A stretch of 64,000 bases of DNA from Leclercia sp. 29361 (GTDB lineage: Bacteria; Pseudomonadota; Gammaproteobacteria; Enterobacterales; Enterobacteriaceae): positions 682,001-746,000 of the forward strand of contig NZ_CP049786.1 of NCBI RefSeq assembly GCF_011290365.1, written 5' to 3'. Numbering within the stretch: the stretch's first letter is position 1; every line of letters begins with the position of its first letter. Position numbers and translations under genes: made by a program. Shown piece after piece: positions 8,848 through 19,768 of this stretch. The notes beneath the pieces were generated by a model, which was given only the letters and a program-made list of their open reading frames with translations, did not search any database and was not told where the DNA came from.

Positions 8848-9762
8848 TTAATAAAAAACCGTCGCGCTCTGTTTGATGGAGCGGATCATCGACTGTTTGG
8901 CGGTATTGAGGTGGTTGCGCATCGCCAGATTGGCATCGAGATCGCTGCGGCAGATCAGCGCGCTGAGGATGGTCATGTGCTCGTCGATGGCGATGATATT
9001 GCGCTGCTTCAGGTCGCTCTCGTCCCACTGGTAGTGGAAATGGAAGATAAACGAGATGATCTCCAGCGACTGGTTGAAGAAGATATTGTTGGCGGCGGAG
9101 AGCAGCAGGGAGTGGAAGTCGCGATCCAGCCGGGAGAACTGGCGAAAGCTGTCGCCGATGCTGTCGCGCAGGGCGCGGTGCTCCTCCAGCAGGGTGCGGG
9201 CCTGCAGCCAGCGCGGGTCGCTGTCGGGCAGGTTGAGAAAATGCTGCAGGGCATGGGTTTCCAGCATTTCGCGCAGCTCGAACAGCTGCTCGGCCCACGA
9301 CTGGTCGAACTGCTTCATCCGCCATTGGCCGCGTTTTTCGCTCTCAATCAGGTTGTAGCGACTGAATTTAAGTAAGTACTCCCTAACCACCACAGGACTG
9401 ACGCCTGCGCTGCGCGCCAGCTCCAGCTCCGAAAAGGCCTCCCCGGCACGCAGGATGCGCTGGTTAATCATCGACAAAAAGCTCTGCTCAAACAGCCGGG
9501 TCTGCTCCGCCAGCGGGGCGATTTCGCAGGTGAAGCCGTCCCCGGCGTCGGGCTTGCGGGCAATCACATAGTCAGCGTTAACTCGGGTCAGAACGCCACA
9601 GTCGCAGAGATGGGTCTGGATATGGCGAACGGTGGTGCGGCTGATGTTGTACATCTCCGCCAGCGCGCTCTGGGAGGGCAGCGGCGACGGGATGTGGCCC
9701 CGGGCCATATCGTCGATCACCTGGTTAATCACGTTGTGACGCAAATTTTGTGAACGGCTCAT
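8848..9762 (-). CDS. lgoR: GntR-type transcriptional regulator LgoR
   Basis: Regulator of L-galactonate utilisation, needed for growth on this sugar acid in E. coli (YjjM). The protein has 304 residues from the ATG at 9762 (MSRSQNLRHNVINQVIDDM), preceded by the ribosome site AAGGAG. The winged-helix GntR domain lies near residues 10-75 (LPSQSALAEMYNISRTTVR). An all-helical FCD-like effector domain fills the C-terminal half. The reading frame is open further upstream to 9819, but those 19 codons are translated repeat DNA (PHPSPLPQGRG) and are not native. Divergent from lgoD, upstream of lgoT. Confidence 0.9.
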   Translation of the reverse strand: MSRSQNLRHNVINQVIDDMARGHIPSPLPSQSALAEMYNISRTTVRHIQTHLCDCGVLTRVNADYVIARKPDAGDGFTCEIAPLAEQTRLFEQSFLSMINQRILRAGEAFSELELARSAGVSPVVVREYLLKFSRYNLIESEKRGQWRMKQFDQSWAEQLFELREMLETHALQHFLNLPDSDPRWLQARTLLEEHRALRDSIGDSFRQFSRLDRDFHSLLLSAANNIFFNQSLEIISFIFHFHYQWDESDLKQRNIIAIDEHMTILSALICRSDLDANLAMRNHLNTAKQSMIRSIKQSATVFY

Positions 9763-9777
9763 GGGGCTCCTTTTACT

Positions 9778-9812
9778 CCCTCTCCCTTGAGGGAGAGGGC
9801 TGGGGTGAGGGG
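9778..9812 (+). repeat. Dispersed hairpin element, copy 2
   Basis: CCCTCTCCC-TTGA-GGGAGAGGG plus a GGGGTGAGGGG tail, 15 bases upstream of the lgoR start codon, inside the lgoR-lgoD control region. Confidence 0.75.
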
Positions 9813-9964
9813 GGTACATATCGCACTGTCGGTTATTTCGGCGTATTAAAACCCTATTTAAAACGGCTTTATGCGCGGGGATTCACACTTCCTGTTTTTG
9901 TCTGCCCGTTATTTTGCGTTTTCATCAATATCTGAAACCACGAAAGAACAGGAGAGCGAAAAAA

Positions 9965-10987
9965 ATGACGACGATGAATGCGCTGGTGTGTCAGGAGCCG
10001 AAAAAATTACGCTGGGTGCAAAGGGACGTGCCCGCTCCCCGGGATAACGAAGCGCTAATAAAAATAAAAACCGTGGGGATTTGCGGAACGGATATACATG
10101 CCTGGGGCGGCAATCAGCCCTTTTTTAATTATCCCCGAGTGCTCGGGCATGAAATATGTGGCGACGTTGTGGCGCTGGGAAAAAATATTCAGACGTTGAG
10201 TATAGGGCAGCAGGTGGCGGTTATTCCTTACGTGGCCTGCCAGCAATGCCCGGCCTGCCAGAGCGGTAAAACCAACTGCTGTGAAGCGATCTCGGTGATC
10301 GGCGTGCATCAGGACGGTGGTTTCAGCGAGTATCTGTCGGTGCCTGTGAGCAATCTGCTGCCCGCCGACGGCATTAATCCGGAGGCGGCGGCCCTGATCG
10401 AGCCCTTTGCCATCAGCGCCCATGCGGTGCGCCGGGCAGCCATTCAGCCAGGGGATAGTCTGCTGGTGGTGGGTGCGGGGCCGATTGGTCTGGGGGCGGC
10501 GGCGATTGCTCACGCGGAGGGGGCGAACGTGATCGTGGCCGATACCAGCCCGGCCCGGCGCGAGCATGTCCAGGCCTGCCTCGGGGTGCCGACACTGGAT
10601 CCCTCCGCGGCTGATTTTACTGACCAGCTGCGGGCGCAGTGCGGCGGCCCGCTGGCGCAGAAGGTGATTGATGCCACCGGCAATCCGCAGGCGATGAACA
10701 ATGCCGTCAATCTGATTCGTCACGGGGGAGCGATCGTTTTCGTCGGGCTGCACAAGGGCGATCTGCAGTTTTCCGATCCGGAGTTTCACAAGAAAGAGAC
10801 CACCATCATGGGCAGCCGTAACGCCACCGGAGAGGATTTTGCCAAAGTCGGGCGGTTGATGGCCGAAGGGAAGTTAAGCGCAGAGATGATGCTGACCCAC
10901 CGCTATGCGTTTCGCGAGCTGGCGGAGGTGTATGAGGCGGAGGTGATTAATAATCGCGGGCTGATTAAGGGTGTGATTGCATTTTAA
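9965..10987 (+). CDS. lgoD: L-galactonate 5-dehydrogenase LgoD
   Basis: Zinc-dependent medium-chain dehydrogenase that oxidises L-galactonate to tagaturonate, feeding the hexuronate pathway. It has 340 residues from the ATG at 9965 (ribosome site AGGAG), matching E. coli YjjN. Catalytic zinc ligands are seen as Cys40 in GICGTD and His62-Glu63 in GHE. The structural zinc loop is CQQCPACQSGKTNCC (about 92-106). The Rossmann fingerprint VVGAGPIGLGAA follows near 170. The frame is open for 17 further codons upstream, but these lack homology and cover the ribosome site. Terminated by the hairpin at 10997. Confidence 0.93.
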   Translation: MTTMNALVCQEPKKLRWVQRDVPAPRDNEALIKIKTVGICGTDIHAWGGNQPFFNYPRVLGHEICGDVVALGKNIQTLSIGQQVAVIPYVACQQCPACQSGKTNCCEAISVIGVHQDGGFSEYLSVPVSNLLPADGINPEAAALIEPFAISAHAVRRAAIQPGDSLLVVGAGPIGLGAAAIAHAEGANVIVADTSPARREHVQACLGVPTLDPSAADFTDQLRAQCGGPLAQKVIDATGNPQAMNNAVNLIRHGGAIVFVGLHKGDLQFSDPEFHKKETTIMGSRNATGEDFAKVGRLMAEGKLSAEMMLTHRYAFRELAEVYEAEVINNRGLIKGVIAF

Positions 10988-10996
10988 GCTTGCCAT

Positions 10997-11033
10997 GCAG
11001 CGCCCGGGGTCAGGTTGGGCGCTGCTTTTTTTT
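10997..11033 (+). terminator. Rho-independent terminator of lgoD
   Basis: GCAGCGCCC (10997-11005) pairs with GGGCGCTGC (11017-11025), followed by eight T. It lies between the convergent genes lgoD and opgB. Confidence 0.9.
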
Positions 11034-11039
11034 ATGCTG

Positions 11040-13334
11040 TCAGCCTTCGGCGTTAACCACTTTGATCTCCACCATGCCGATCCCCAACTGACGCGGGGAG
11101 TGACCGAGGATATTCCCCTCGTTGGTGGATTCCGGCGCAGGCGGCACAATCACCAGGGTGCTGCTGTGCGACGGGTTGTCGAAATGCAGCGTGGTGGTGG
11201 TGACGTCGTTACCGAGGGTCAGGGTCTGTTCCGCGTTGCCAATGCGTACCGGAATCGGTTTATTGGCGTTTGGCCCCCAGGCTTTGGCGGTGATCACCAG
11301 GTCAAACTTCGCCGGCAGCGGCTGGTTGTACTCGATCTTCACCTCATCCCCGAGCTGGGCGTTGGACCAGCGGCCCCAGGACTCCGGACGTGAAATACCG
11401 CTGAACTGCTTCACCTCCTCCGGCGCGCCAGCGACGTTAAAGACGAAGCTGTCGGCTTTGTAGCGGATGTCGTTGTCGGAGACTTTCAACATATCGACGT
11501 TGCGCTGGTAGCGGTCGGTGCTGATAACGGTCTCTTTAAAGGCCGTTTTACCCTTCCACTGCGCTTTATCAACGTGCTGTACGGTCTGCTCGCCGCCCAG
11601 TTGGCCCTGGGAAACACACCAGTCGGTAGAGAGCGACAGCGGCTGTGACCACAGCTGACCCATCTTGTAGCAGCGATCGACCCAGACGAAGTTATCCCGC
11701 GGGGCGAAGTCGGCCAGCTGATAGCGCAGCGGGGCGGAGTATTCGCTTTCCGGCAGCGGTTCGACCCGCTTATCGGAGACGCGCAACAGCAGCGGCAGAC
11801 GGAAATGGCTCCCGGAGAAGGCCATCATGTTCTTCTGGCTGTCGATGGTGAACTCTTTCAGCTCTTTCGGGAAATTCCACAGGCGGATCACGTCCGGTTT
11901 CCACGCCAGCACTTTATCCTTCATGTTGAGGAACACCTCGGATAGCGACTGCCCGGAGAGGCTGCTGCGGCCGAGGCCGATAAAGTTATCCCCGCCGAGA
12001 ATATCCAGCACCGTTGCGCCGTTATCCATGGTGTTGCGCTTAACGGCCATCACCTCCTGCTGAGGTTTGTCGCCACGCAGGACAAAGAACAGGTTACTGC
12101 GATCCTGCTTGTTCAGCGCATCCCAGGCGCTGTTTTTCATTGCCAGATGGTCGGACGAGACCACAATCACCGTGTTTTTAAAGTACGGCGAGGCTTTGAT
12201 TTTTTCGATCAGCGCCGCGATATGCTCCTGGCTGCAGCCCACCGCGCTGAAGGACTGATTGGGTTTGCCATCAATCGCATAGCTTTTGCGCTGGCAGGTG
12301 CGGGAGATAAAGCCGTCCGGGTGGTGGGTATCCACCGTCAGGGCAAACAGCGAGAAGCGTTTGCCGGACTGCGACAGCTCCTCGAATTTTTTCCAGGTTT
12401 CGTCCAGCACCGTGTCGTCGTAAAAGCCCCAGTCGTTGCGGTACGTCGGGTCCGCGACGGTGGTTTTTAACTCTTCCGCGCCGTACAGATGGTCAAAGCC
12501 GTGGGACTGCAGGAACACATCTTTTCCGGCGAAGCGCAGGTTAGCGCCCTGCATGAAATAGTTCTCATATCCGGAGTTTTTCAGGATATCGCCAAGGCAG
12601 ATATTCTGCGGGAAGAAGCTGGAGACCGACGCCGAGGCGTTGCCCTCGAACGGCGCAAACAGCGGGATCCCGCACTGGGAGGCGACCATTCCGGCGATGG
12701 TGTAGTCGGTGCCGGGCAGCTGCGCGGTATGGCTAAAGTCGATCCCTTCATTTTTGATGGCGCCCAGCTCCGGGGCGAGATCCGGGAAGGCGTTGTTATC
12801 AAAATAGGTGCGCTCAAGGCTCTCGCCATAGATATAGACGAGATTGAGTTTCGGGTTCGGGATCGTTTTGCCTGGCTCTTTATAATAGGCCGCAAAGTCA
12901 GGATCGCCGTCGCGCGACTGCGATTTCACCAGCTCGGTGATCTGATGAAACGCCGGGCTGGCGTCCACCGAGGCCAGCGCCAGCACCAGCGCCAGCAGGC
13001 TGTAGCCGAGGTGGTGCGGGTGATGACGGCGGCGGCGCAGGATCCAGCCCAGCAGAGCAAATACGCTTACCAGCGCAACCACCACGCCGACGCCAGGCAG
13101 GATGTACTTACTTACCCCTGCGCCGGTCAGGCTGTTGGTCAGGGTATAAAGGACGGCATCGTTAATACCATCCCCGGTAAAATAGTCGCTGGCGTAGAGG
13201 GTAATGTTTAAAACGACAAAAAGCCCCAGCACCAGAAGGGTGACGGCAAACCACCAGGTATTACGACCCGCCTTGCGGGAATAAATCACCACCGAGGCGA
13301 GAAACAGGGCAACAGAAATAAACTCTGACAACAA
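11040..13334 (-). CDS. opgB: Phosphoglycerol transferase I OpgB (MdoB)
   Basis: Inner-membrane enzyme that transfers phosphoglycerol from phosphatidylglycerol to periplasmic osmoregulated glucans. It has 764 residues (E. coli 763). The N-terminus has several membrane helices, including [33 protein letters not shown] and a third near 80-95. The large periplasmic part is an alkaline-phosphatase-superfamily domain with the metal/nucleophile region at [14 protein letters not shown] and further conserved motifs DTHHPDG and [10 protein letters not shown]-terminal beta-rich region ends the protein. The first in-frame ATG was taken; the neighbouring codon gives almost the same N-terminus. Monocistronic and convergent with lgoD. 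Confidence 0.96.
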   Translation of the reverse strand: MLSEFISVALFLASVVIYSRKAGRNTWWFAVTLLVLGLFVVLNITLYASDYFTGDGINDAVLYTLTNSLTGAGVSKYILPGVGVVVALVSVFALLGWILRRRRHHPHHLGYSLLALVLALASVDASPAFHQITELVKSQSRDGDPDFAAYYKEPGKTIPNPKLNLVYIYGESLERTYFDNNAFPDLAPELGAIKNEGIDFSHTAQLPGTDYTIAGMVASQCGIPLFAPFEGNASASVSSFFPQNICLGDILKNSGYENYFMQGANLRFAGKDVFLQSHGFDHLYGAEELKTTVADPTYRNDWGFYDDTVLDETWKKFEELSQSGKRFSLFALTVDTHHPDGFISRTCQRKSYAIDGKPNQSFSAVGCSQEHIAALIEKIKASPYFKNTVIVVSSDHLAMKNSAWDALNKQDRSNLFFVLRGDKPQQEVMAVKRNTMDNGATVLDILGGDNFIGLGRSSLSGQSLSEVFLNMKDKVLAWKPDVIRLWNFPKELKEFTIDSQKNMMAFSGSHFRLPLLLRVSDKRVEPLPESEYSAPLRYQLADFAPRDNFVWVDRCYKMGQLWSQPLSLSTDWCVSQGQLGGEQTVQHVDKAQWKGKTAFKETVISTDRYQRNVDMLKVSDNDIRYKADSFVFNVAGAPEEVKQFSGISRPESWGRWSNAQLGDEVKIEYNQPLPAKFDLVITAKAWGPNANKPIPVRIGNAEQTLTLGNDVTTTTLHFDNPSHSSTLVIVPPAPESTNEGNILGHSPRQLGIGMVEIKVVNAEG

Positions 13335-13511
13335 CTTATCCTCAATAAGGGCAGTCGCTGGTTAGCGGACTAACTGTATAATTTTTGGGTGATACAATGT
13401 AATGGCGATGCCATTTAGCTGCAATTGTAGTGTCACGGAATTGTGCTGTTGTTAGGATTTGGTTTAGAAAATGCAATGTTTGACGGGCGTCGCTTTACGC
13501 GGAAGGGAGAG

Positions 13512-13535
13512 ACGCCGCGACGCTGGTCGCGGCGT
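13512..13535 (-). terminator. Hairpin at the 3' end of yjjA
   Basis: ACGCCGCGAC-GCTG-GTCGCGGCGT, a perfect 10-base stem just past the yjjA stop. No T-tract follows, so it may protect the 3' end or assist termination rather than be an intrinsic terminator. Confidence 0.5.
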
Positions 13536-13542
13536 AGTGGGA

Positions 13543-14040
13543 TCAGGAGATAAAGCTGAGACCCTGTTTCAGGACAAAATCACAGGCCTGAGCTTTGACC
13601 TTCTTCGCCAGCGGGGTGTTGCCGATGGTTTCCAGGTTCAGCTGCTGGCCGTTGTTCGCATTCAGCAGACCCTGGATCCCTTCCAGATAGTTGGTGTCCT
13701 GCTGTTGCTCTTGCGGGGTTTCCAGGCCCAGTTTCCCTAATACCTGATTTTTAATATTGGTGGCATCAGTCATCGAGGCCAGCTTCTCTTTGGCGCAGTA
13801 TTCGAGGATCCCGGCTGCGTTATTCATGTTGCTGGCGCTGAGGGAGTCGGTGCCGCTGTTGAGCAGGCCGGTCAGTGAAGAGAGAGAAAGACCGCCGGTC
13901 TGGGACGAGGTGGTGCTGTTGCCCGCGCTGAGCTGGCTGGCAGCGCTGTTGAGCGAATCCTGCCAGGAGGTTGCCGCCTGTGCTGCACCGGTGACCAGCA
14001 GGGCGCTTAAGGCGGCGCTGAGAAGAAAATGTGTTTTCAT
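13543..14040 (-). CDS. yjjA: DUF2501 secreted protein YjjA
   Basis: Function unknown. The protein has 165 residues from the ATG at 14040. A clear signal peptide (MKTHFLLSAALSALLVTGAAQA, cut after AQA) predicts a periplasmic protein. The mature part is rich in Ser, Asn, Gln and Leu (SSLTGLLNSGTDSLS) and contains two cysteines, one in EYCAKEK and one in KAQACDF, that could form a disulphide. An upstream extension to 14103 is open but would bury the signal peptide, so it was rejected. It lies downstream of dnaT-dnaC on the same strand, as in E. coli, with an 84-base gap. Confidence 0.88.
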   Translation of the reverse strand: MKTHFLLSAALSALLVTGAAQAATSWQDSLNSAASQLSAGNSTTSSQTGGLSLSSLTGLLNSGTDSLSASNMNNAAGILEYCAKEKLASMTDATNIKNQVLGKLGLETPQEQQQDTNYLEGIQGLLNANNGQQLNLETIGNTPLAKKVKAQACDFVLKQGLSFIS

Positions 14041-14124
14041 AGGAGCTACTCTGTCGATGGCCCGCCGGGGCGGAGTGGCTGGCAGTATAAACCCCCGCGG
14101 CACCGGACTTCCTGGGTAAATATC

Positions 14125-14862
14125 CTAATACTCTTTGCCGGTCACGCGGCTGCGATAGCTTTCCCAGTCAAAAATCACATACAGGCTGTTGCCGAGCTTC
14201 ATGCGATCCATCACCCGCTCACCCAGCAGGCGGGTCATCTCATCCACGTTGTGGTTGGTGAGCATGCCGGTCGGGCGCTTGGAGGAGGATCGACGATCGA
14301 CGATCTGGTTGATGATCACTTTTTCGTAGCGCGATTCGGTCTGGACGCCGATCTCGTCGATCACCAGCAGATCCACGTTACTCAGATCGTTCAGGAGCTG
14401 CTCTTCGCTGGTTTCCCGATTGCTGAAGGTATCTTTCATCGCCGACATAATGTCGGCCACGGTGATGATAAGTACCGATTTGCCGCGCAGCAGCAGTTCG
14501 TTGCAGATCGCCGCCGCGAGGTGGTTTTTACCGGTGCCCGGCTTGCCGCTGAAGATAAAGCTGGCGATGTTGCCGTCGAACTCTTCCACGTACTGGCGGG
14601 CCTGTTGCAGGGCTTTTAGCTGCCCCTGGCTCTCCACGTTGTAGTTATCGAAGGAGCAGTTCTGATGTAGGGGGCGAATACCGGAGCGATTAAAGGTGCG
14701 CTGCATCTTCATGGCGCGGTTTTCCCGGGCCAGCGCAGCCGCGCGGATCTCACCCTGCTCTTTCTGCCACGCCAGCAGCTCTTCGCCGGTGGTAAAGGCC
14801 GGTTTGACGTTGGCAGGCATCATCTTCTGCAGACGTTTCATCAGTTCGCCGAACTCTTTCAT
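14125..14862 (-). CDS. dnaC: DNA replication protein DnaC (helicase loader)
   Basis: AAA+ ATPase that loads the DnaB helicase at oriC and during PriA-dependent restart. It has 245 residues, identical in length to E. coli DnaC. The N-terminal DnaB-binding part is residues 1-60 or so. Walker A is SGKPGTGK at 105-112 and Walker B is LLVIDE near 165-170. Sensor and arginine-finger regions follow ([23 protein letters not shown]). The start overlaps the dnaT stop by four bases, so the two primosome proteins are translationally coupled. Confidence 0.97.
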   Translation of the reverse strand: MKEFGELMKRLQKMMPANVKPAFTTGEELLAWQKEQGEIRAAALARENRAMKMQRTFNRSGIRPLHQNCSFDNYNVESQGQLKALQQARQYVEEFDGNIASFIFSGKPGTGKNHLAAAICNELLLRGKSVLIITVADIMSAMKDTFSNRETSEEQLLNDLSNVDLLVIDEIGVQTESRYEKVIINQIVDRRSSSKRPTGMLTNHNVDEMTRLLGERVMDRMKLGNSLYVIFDWESYRSRVTGKEY

Positions 14863-15404
14863 TTGGCACCTCGGAATCCGTGGGGGATCTGTTTATCCGG
14901 TTCTGAAAAGGCATTCACGTCGCGTTTTGATTGTGCGCCGCTGCTGGCCCGGTTGATCTGCACGCTGCGGGCCAACTTTTGCTGCCACTGGATATGGTGG
15001 AAGACTTTCCCTTCCGCCTGCCAGTAAGCGGTGAAGGCGGCCAGCTCTTCCGGGGCGACGGGCTGGGTGAGGGCAATGCCCCACAGCGCCGCCTGGCGTT
15101 GGAAATCGGGGTCGGGCTGCCAGCCGTTATACATGGCAAATTTGCCCATCGGCACGGCAACCGGCGCGCTGGCGGGTTCGTCGAAGAATTGCGTATCCAG
15201 AGTGACATCGCTGGTCGGGCGCGCCAGGCGCGCTTCCAGCTCCAGCAACTGAGCCAGACGCTGGGGCGTGATCGCATAAAAAGCCGGTGCATTATCGGCA
15301 AAAACGGCGACAGTACCGCCTTCAGCATTGGCCAGCACGGCGCGGGGATCGTGCATAAAGGCATCAATGCCAGTGACGCTGTTGGTCAAAATTCTGGAGG
15401 ACAT
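14859..15404 (-). CDS. dnaT: Primosomal protein DnaT
   Basis: Primosome component that joins PriA-PriB on forked DNA and helps hand DnaB-DnaC to the fork. It has 181 residues (E. coli 179) and begins [20 protein letters not shown]. The N-terminal oligomerisation region is followed by a linker and the C-terminal ssDNA-binding domain, recognisable at [24 protein letters not shown] and [25 protein letters not shown] (each shown only in part in the family signature). Upstream partner of dnaC. The gap to the next gene (ohr) is about 100 bases. Confidence 0.95.
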   Translation of the reverse strand: MSSRILTNSVTGIDAFMHDPRAVLANAEGGTVAVFADNAPAFYAITPQRLAQLLELEARLARPTSDVTLDTQFFDEPASAPVAVPMGKFAMYNGWQPDPDFQRQAALWGIALTQPVAPEELAAFTAYWQAEGKVFHHIQWQQKLARSVQINRASSGAQSKRDVNAFSEPDKQIPHGFRGAK

Positions 15405-15510
15405 AATACTTCTCTACTGGATTACTGCGGACGTGATATGGGCTTATGGTAGCACAGAGAGGAGGGGGGCTGGCAGGGGTCTGATACCCACTCTCTGCCC
15501 CCCTGAAAAA

Positions 15511-15939
15511 TCAGGAGATAATGTTCAGCGTCACGTCAATATTGTTGCGGGTGGCGTTAGAGTACGGGCAGACAATATGCGCCGCATCGACCAGTTTCTT
15601 CGCCTCGGCGGCGTCCATCCCCGGCAGATGAATATTCAGCTTCGCTTCGATACCAAACCCGGTTGGCAGCGGGCCGATCCCCACTTCCCCTTCAATAAAC
15701 GCGTCCTTAGGCATGGTGATTTTGTCGCGATTAGCCACAAACTTCATCGCGCCGAGGAAACAGGCCGAATAGCCTGCGGCAAACAGCTGTTCCGGGTTGG
15801 TCACTTCCCCGCCCGCGCCGCCCATCTCTTTGGGAACACCCAGTTTGACATCCAGAACGCCGTCGGACGAGGTGGCGCGGCCATCACGGCCCCCGGTGGC
15901 TTTGGCTTTGGCGGTATAAACAACTTTATCTAAAGACAT
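15511..15939 (-). CDS. ohr: Organic hydroperoxide reductase Ohr (OsmC/Ohr family)
   Basis: Thiol-dependent peroxidase that reduces organic and fatty-acid hydroperoxides using lipoylated partners. It has 142 residues, the usual Ohr length. The two redox cysteines are at Cys60 (GYSACFLGA) and Cys124 ([13 protein letters not shown]). The catalytic arginine and glutamate are in GGRDGRA (about 17-22) and NPEQLFAAG (about 48-56). [16 protein letters not shown] at the N-terminus and the [10 protein letters not shown] motif distinguish Ohr from OsmC. It lies 32 bases after a TetR-type regulator on the same strand, where K-12 has no gene. The usual partner regulator of Ohr is MarR-type OhrR, so this pairing is unusual. 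Confidence 0.93.
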   Translation of the reverse strand: MSLDKVVYTAKAKATGGRDGRATSSDGVLDVKLGVPKEMGGAGGEVTNPEQLFAAGYSACFLGAMKFVANRDKITMPKDAFIEGEVGIGPLPTGFGIEAKLNIHLPGMDAAEAKKLVDAAHIVCPYSNATRNNIDVTLNIIS

Positions 15940-15971
15940 GTTGAGTTCCTTATTTCAGGGTTGTGTGCAAG

Positions 15972-16613
15972 CTATGGACAGGTATAACGCAAGGCAACCT
16001 GAACCGCCATCTTTCGATAGTGCTGGCGCTGGGCCTGCTCATCGGCCCCGTCTTCAAATAGCAGGGTGAAGGTGTAGCTGTTGGCCACATAGTGAAAGCT
16101 GAAACTGCTGATCAGGCGGTGCAAATCCCGGGCGTTGACCGTCTGGTTAAACAGCTGCTTCGCTTTTCCGCGCTCAAGGATGGATTCCAGCAGCTCCAGC
16201 GCGCTACGGTTTACCTGGCGCAGCAGCGCCGATTGCTGCATAAACCGCCCGCGCTGCATGTTCTCCATGCAGATAATCCGGATGTAATCCGGGTGGTCAG
16301 CGTGATAATCAAAAGTGGTTTCGACCAGATTCACCAGCGCTTCAACCGGCGGCAGCGCATCCAGACTGAGCTGCTTTTCACTGGCGCGGATCTGGGTGTA
16401 GACATACTCCAGTACCAGCAGGTAGAGGTTCTCTTTGGTCTTAAAGTGATACACCACCATGCGTTTGGTGGTGCCTGCTTTTTCGGCAATCTGCTCCATG
16501 CGCGCGCCGTTCAGTCCATACTCGGCAAACAGCGAGAGGGCGCTGAGAAAAATTTTGTCTTTCAGGCGGGATCCGTCACTGTTTTCTGCGTGTTCGCTGT
16601 CAGGGGTAGACAC
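15972..16613 (-). CDS. TetR-family transcriptional regulator
   Basis: Probable DNA-binding repressor. It has 213 residues, with a TetR N-terminal domain at about 18-65: KDKIFLSALSLFAEYGLNG, the helix-turn-helix at MEQIAEKAGTTKRMVVYHF, and KTKENLYLLVLEY. The C-terminal ligand domain (about 80-205) resembles the group that includes NicS-like and RutR-like proteins, but I cannot name a ligand. It is followed after 32 bases by ohr, so it probably forms a two-gene transcript with it and may respond to peroxide or a phenolic or lipid compound. The pair lies between yjjB and dnaT and is absent from that position in E. coli K-12. Confidence 0.85.
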   Translation of the reverse strand: MSTPDSEHAENSDGSRLKDKIFLSALSLFAEYGLNGARMEQIAEKAGTTKRMVVYHFKTKENLYLLVLEYVYTQIRASEKQLSLDALPPVEALVNLVETTFDYHADHPDYIRIICMENMQRGRFMQQSALLRQVNRSALELLESILERGKAKQLFNQTVNARDLHRLISSFSFHYVANSYTFTLLFEDGADEQAQRQHYRKMAVQVALRYTCP

Positions 16614-16679
16614 ATCCGTTCCTTACTTAGCCACATGAGAACAGAGGATTATCACCACCACAGCGGGATAACACAACTC

Positions 16680-17920
<1,241 letters not shown>

Positions 17921-18357
17921 CTGTTGCCCTGAGGAGAGAGTGACGGTTGGATGGTTGCAATGGTTACTTTTAGCACACAACCCGGTGGCGCTTGCTCTGG
18001 GTTAGATCAAGGTTTAGGCAGATTAGCGCCCCATGACAGTGAAAAGAGCGAAACAACTAATTATTAATTATTATGGGTTTTATATTTATATAGTTATATT
18101 TTTTATATTTAGAATATCTAACGTGCTTTTGTGGATAATATCAGGGATAAGGGATTAACTTTTAATGCTGATTTTGCGATATTGACGCCGGTTTTGGCGG
18201 TGTATAAATTTGTGATGCTGGTTCTTATCGCACTCTCATTTCGCTCAGCTAATGAAAAAGGAAAAACATTACATTTTTACGTCGCCCTGTAAAAGAGACA
18301 GGTATTTCAAATGGATGAAAGACGTGGAATGATTGTATGAATGGATTCGGAGCGCCA
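17921..18357. other. AT-rich control region between yjjP and yjjQ
   Basis: 437 bases without a gene. The part nearest yjjP should hold its promoter. From about 18041 to 18180 the DNA is far richer in A and T than the rest of the window, with long runs such as TATATTTATATAG, the kind of sequence H-NS binds. E. coli yjjQ-bglJ is H-NS silenced and activated by LeuO; the same control is inferred here. No RNA gene is seen. Confidence 0.6.
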
Positions 18358-19089
18358 ATGCCGTCTAAAGGTTGTAAAAGCGCAATAATAATTAGTAAAT
18401 CACCCATAATGCAAACCGGTCTCGGTAGCATTATGTCTCGTTATTTTCCGGACTATGAGCGCGCATTTAGCCGGTCTCAGGAAGAACTCACGCTTCTTCA
18501 GTTACGCCGCGCTATTGTAGTTATTACGGATCTTTCTGGCGACCAGCGCAATGCGCGTAGCCTCTGTGAACAGTATTACAGGCTACAAAATCAGTATCGG
18601 GACATTCACTGGATTTATCTGGTTCCGCGTACCATTTATCCCCTCGCTGTCGAGCTCTTGATGCGGCCTGAAAGCACGTTGCTTTCTGATATTGAGCCCA
18701 TTGAAGGCGTGGTCAACGCCATCCGATCCGGGAGCGAGCATGCGGAACGTATTAGTCAGACATTGTTAAAACCCGAGCCGGAAGAGTTTTATGACAATCA
18801 GGATGATGTCATGTTGACCTTTTCGGAACGAAAAGTACTGCGCCTGCTTGGCAAAGGATGGGGAATTAATCAGATCGCAACATTACTGAAAAAAAGTAAT
18901 AAAACGGTAAGCGCGCAAAAGAATAGCGCCATGAGAAGACTCTCCTTAACCAGTAATGCCGAAATGTATGCGTGGATTAACAGCACCAAGGGAATGAAAG
19001 AGCTGAGTTTATTCTCTGCCTATGGAGAGCAAGACGAATGGAAAAGAGCGCCGCAAAAAGACATATCGCTATCGTCGAAAAGTGCATGA
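18358..19089 (+). CDS. yjjQ: LuxR-type transcriptional regulator YjjQ
   Basis: DNA-binding regulator reported in E. coli to repress motility, capsule and other surface genes. It has 243 residues from the ATG at 18358, chosen because a GGAG site lies 5 bases before it and because E. coli YjjQ aligns from this point ([19 protein letters not shown]). An in-frame ATG at 18337 would add seven residues. The N-terminal half is a degenerate receiver-like domain. The C-terminal half is a LuxR/GerE helix-turn-helix at about 155-215 ([19 protein letters not shown] then [17 protein letters not shown]). The 3' end overlaps bglJ by 52 bases, so the pair is cotranscribed. Confidence 0.88.
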   Translation: MPSKGCKSAIIISKSPIMQTGLGSIMSRYFPDYERAFSRSQEELTLLQLRRAIVVITDLSGDQRNARSLCEQYYRLQNQYRDIHWIYLVPRTIYPLAVELLMRPESTLLSDIEPIEGVVNAIRSGSEHAERISQTLLKPEPEEFYDNQDDVMLTFSERKVLRLLGKGWGINQIATLLKKSNKTVSAQKNSAMRRLSLTSNAEMYAWINSTKGMKELSLFSAYGEQDEWKRAPQKDISLSSKSA

Positions 19090-19724
19090 TGAGTGCTATG
19101 GGGCTGAAGCACCTTTTTACCAGCCCGGTATTTAATGGTTATGAAGTACACCTTTTTAATAACATCGCCAGTTTTCAATCCACACTTAATTTTGTCCCGT
19201 ATTCAACGTTAATTTATTCACTCTCAGATGAACGTGAAGAACGACGCAATTGTCTGGTGTGTATCAAAGAGCTGGCCGCCAGCCACGGTATGATTCAGCG
19301 CGTTGTGCTGGCGTCAGACGAGAAAGAAGCCAGCCTGATGAATCAACTTTCACCTTCACGTCTGCACGGGATTATTCTCAAGTCCGATCCGCTGGCAAGT
19401 CTGCAGGAGCAGCTCAGCAAACTGTTGAATGAGAACCGCCGGGTGAATGACAGCATAAACAATCACTGGAATATTCATCGTGGACGGCTGCTGAGCCCGA
19501 CCGAACGCGCCATTTTACAGTTTATGTCCTGCGGCTACTCCATCCAGGAGATTGCCACCCAGCTGGATCGCAATATTAAAACCATCCGTGCGCATAAATT
19601 TAATGCCATGATGAAGCTCGGCGTGCACTCCGACGTGGGGCTTCTGGATGCGGCAGATATTCTGACGCACTTCCCGGTCCCCGATCACCGCGCGCCGCGC
19701 TTCCTTCCTGCGCTCCATTCCTGA
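19038..19724 (+). CDS. bglJ: LuxR-type transcriptional activator BglJ
   Basis: In E. coli BglJ forms a heterodimer with RcsB that activates the silenced bgl operon, leuO and other loci. It has 228 residues (E. coli 225), beginning [19 protein letters not shown], with a GGAGAG ribosome site inside yjjQ. The receiver-like N-terminal half lacks the acidic phosphorylation pocket of a true response regulator. The C-terminal LuxR/GerE domain is well kept: [19 protein letters not shown], then [19 protein letters not shown] and [19 protein letters not shown]. The 52-base overlap with yjjQ is conserved in arrangement. Base composition is closer to neutral than the AT-rich leader. Confidence 0.88.
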   Translation: MEKSAAKRHIAIVEKCMMSAMGLKHLFTSPVFNGYEVHLFNNIASFQSTLNFVPYSTLIYSLSDEREERRNCLVCIKELAASHGMIQRVVLASDEKEASLMNQLSPSRLHGIILKSDPLASLQEQLSKLLNENRRVNDSINNHWNIHRGRLLSPTERAILQFMSCGYSIQEIATQLDRNIKTIRAHKFNAMMKLGVHSDVGLLDAADILTHFPVPDHRAPRFLPALHS

Positions 19725-19768
19725 GCCGCGATACAGCGCCTGTGCCAGACCCGGGGCTGGCGCAGGGC

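Noticed and set aside
9914..9964. 17-codon N-terminal extension of LgoD
   Set aside because: The AGGAG ribosome site lies inside it, and the protein aligns with its family only from 9965.
16614..16679. Imperfect inverted repeat (TTATCCC ... GTGATAA) upstream of the TetR gene as its operator
   Set aside because: Arms mismatch and the spacing is long; too weak to list as an operator.
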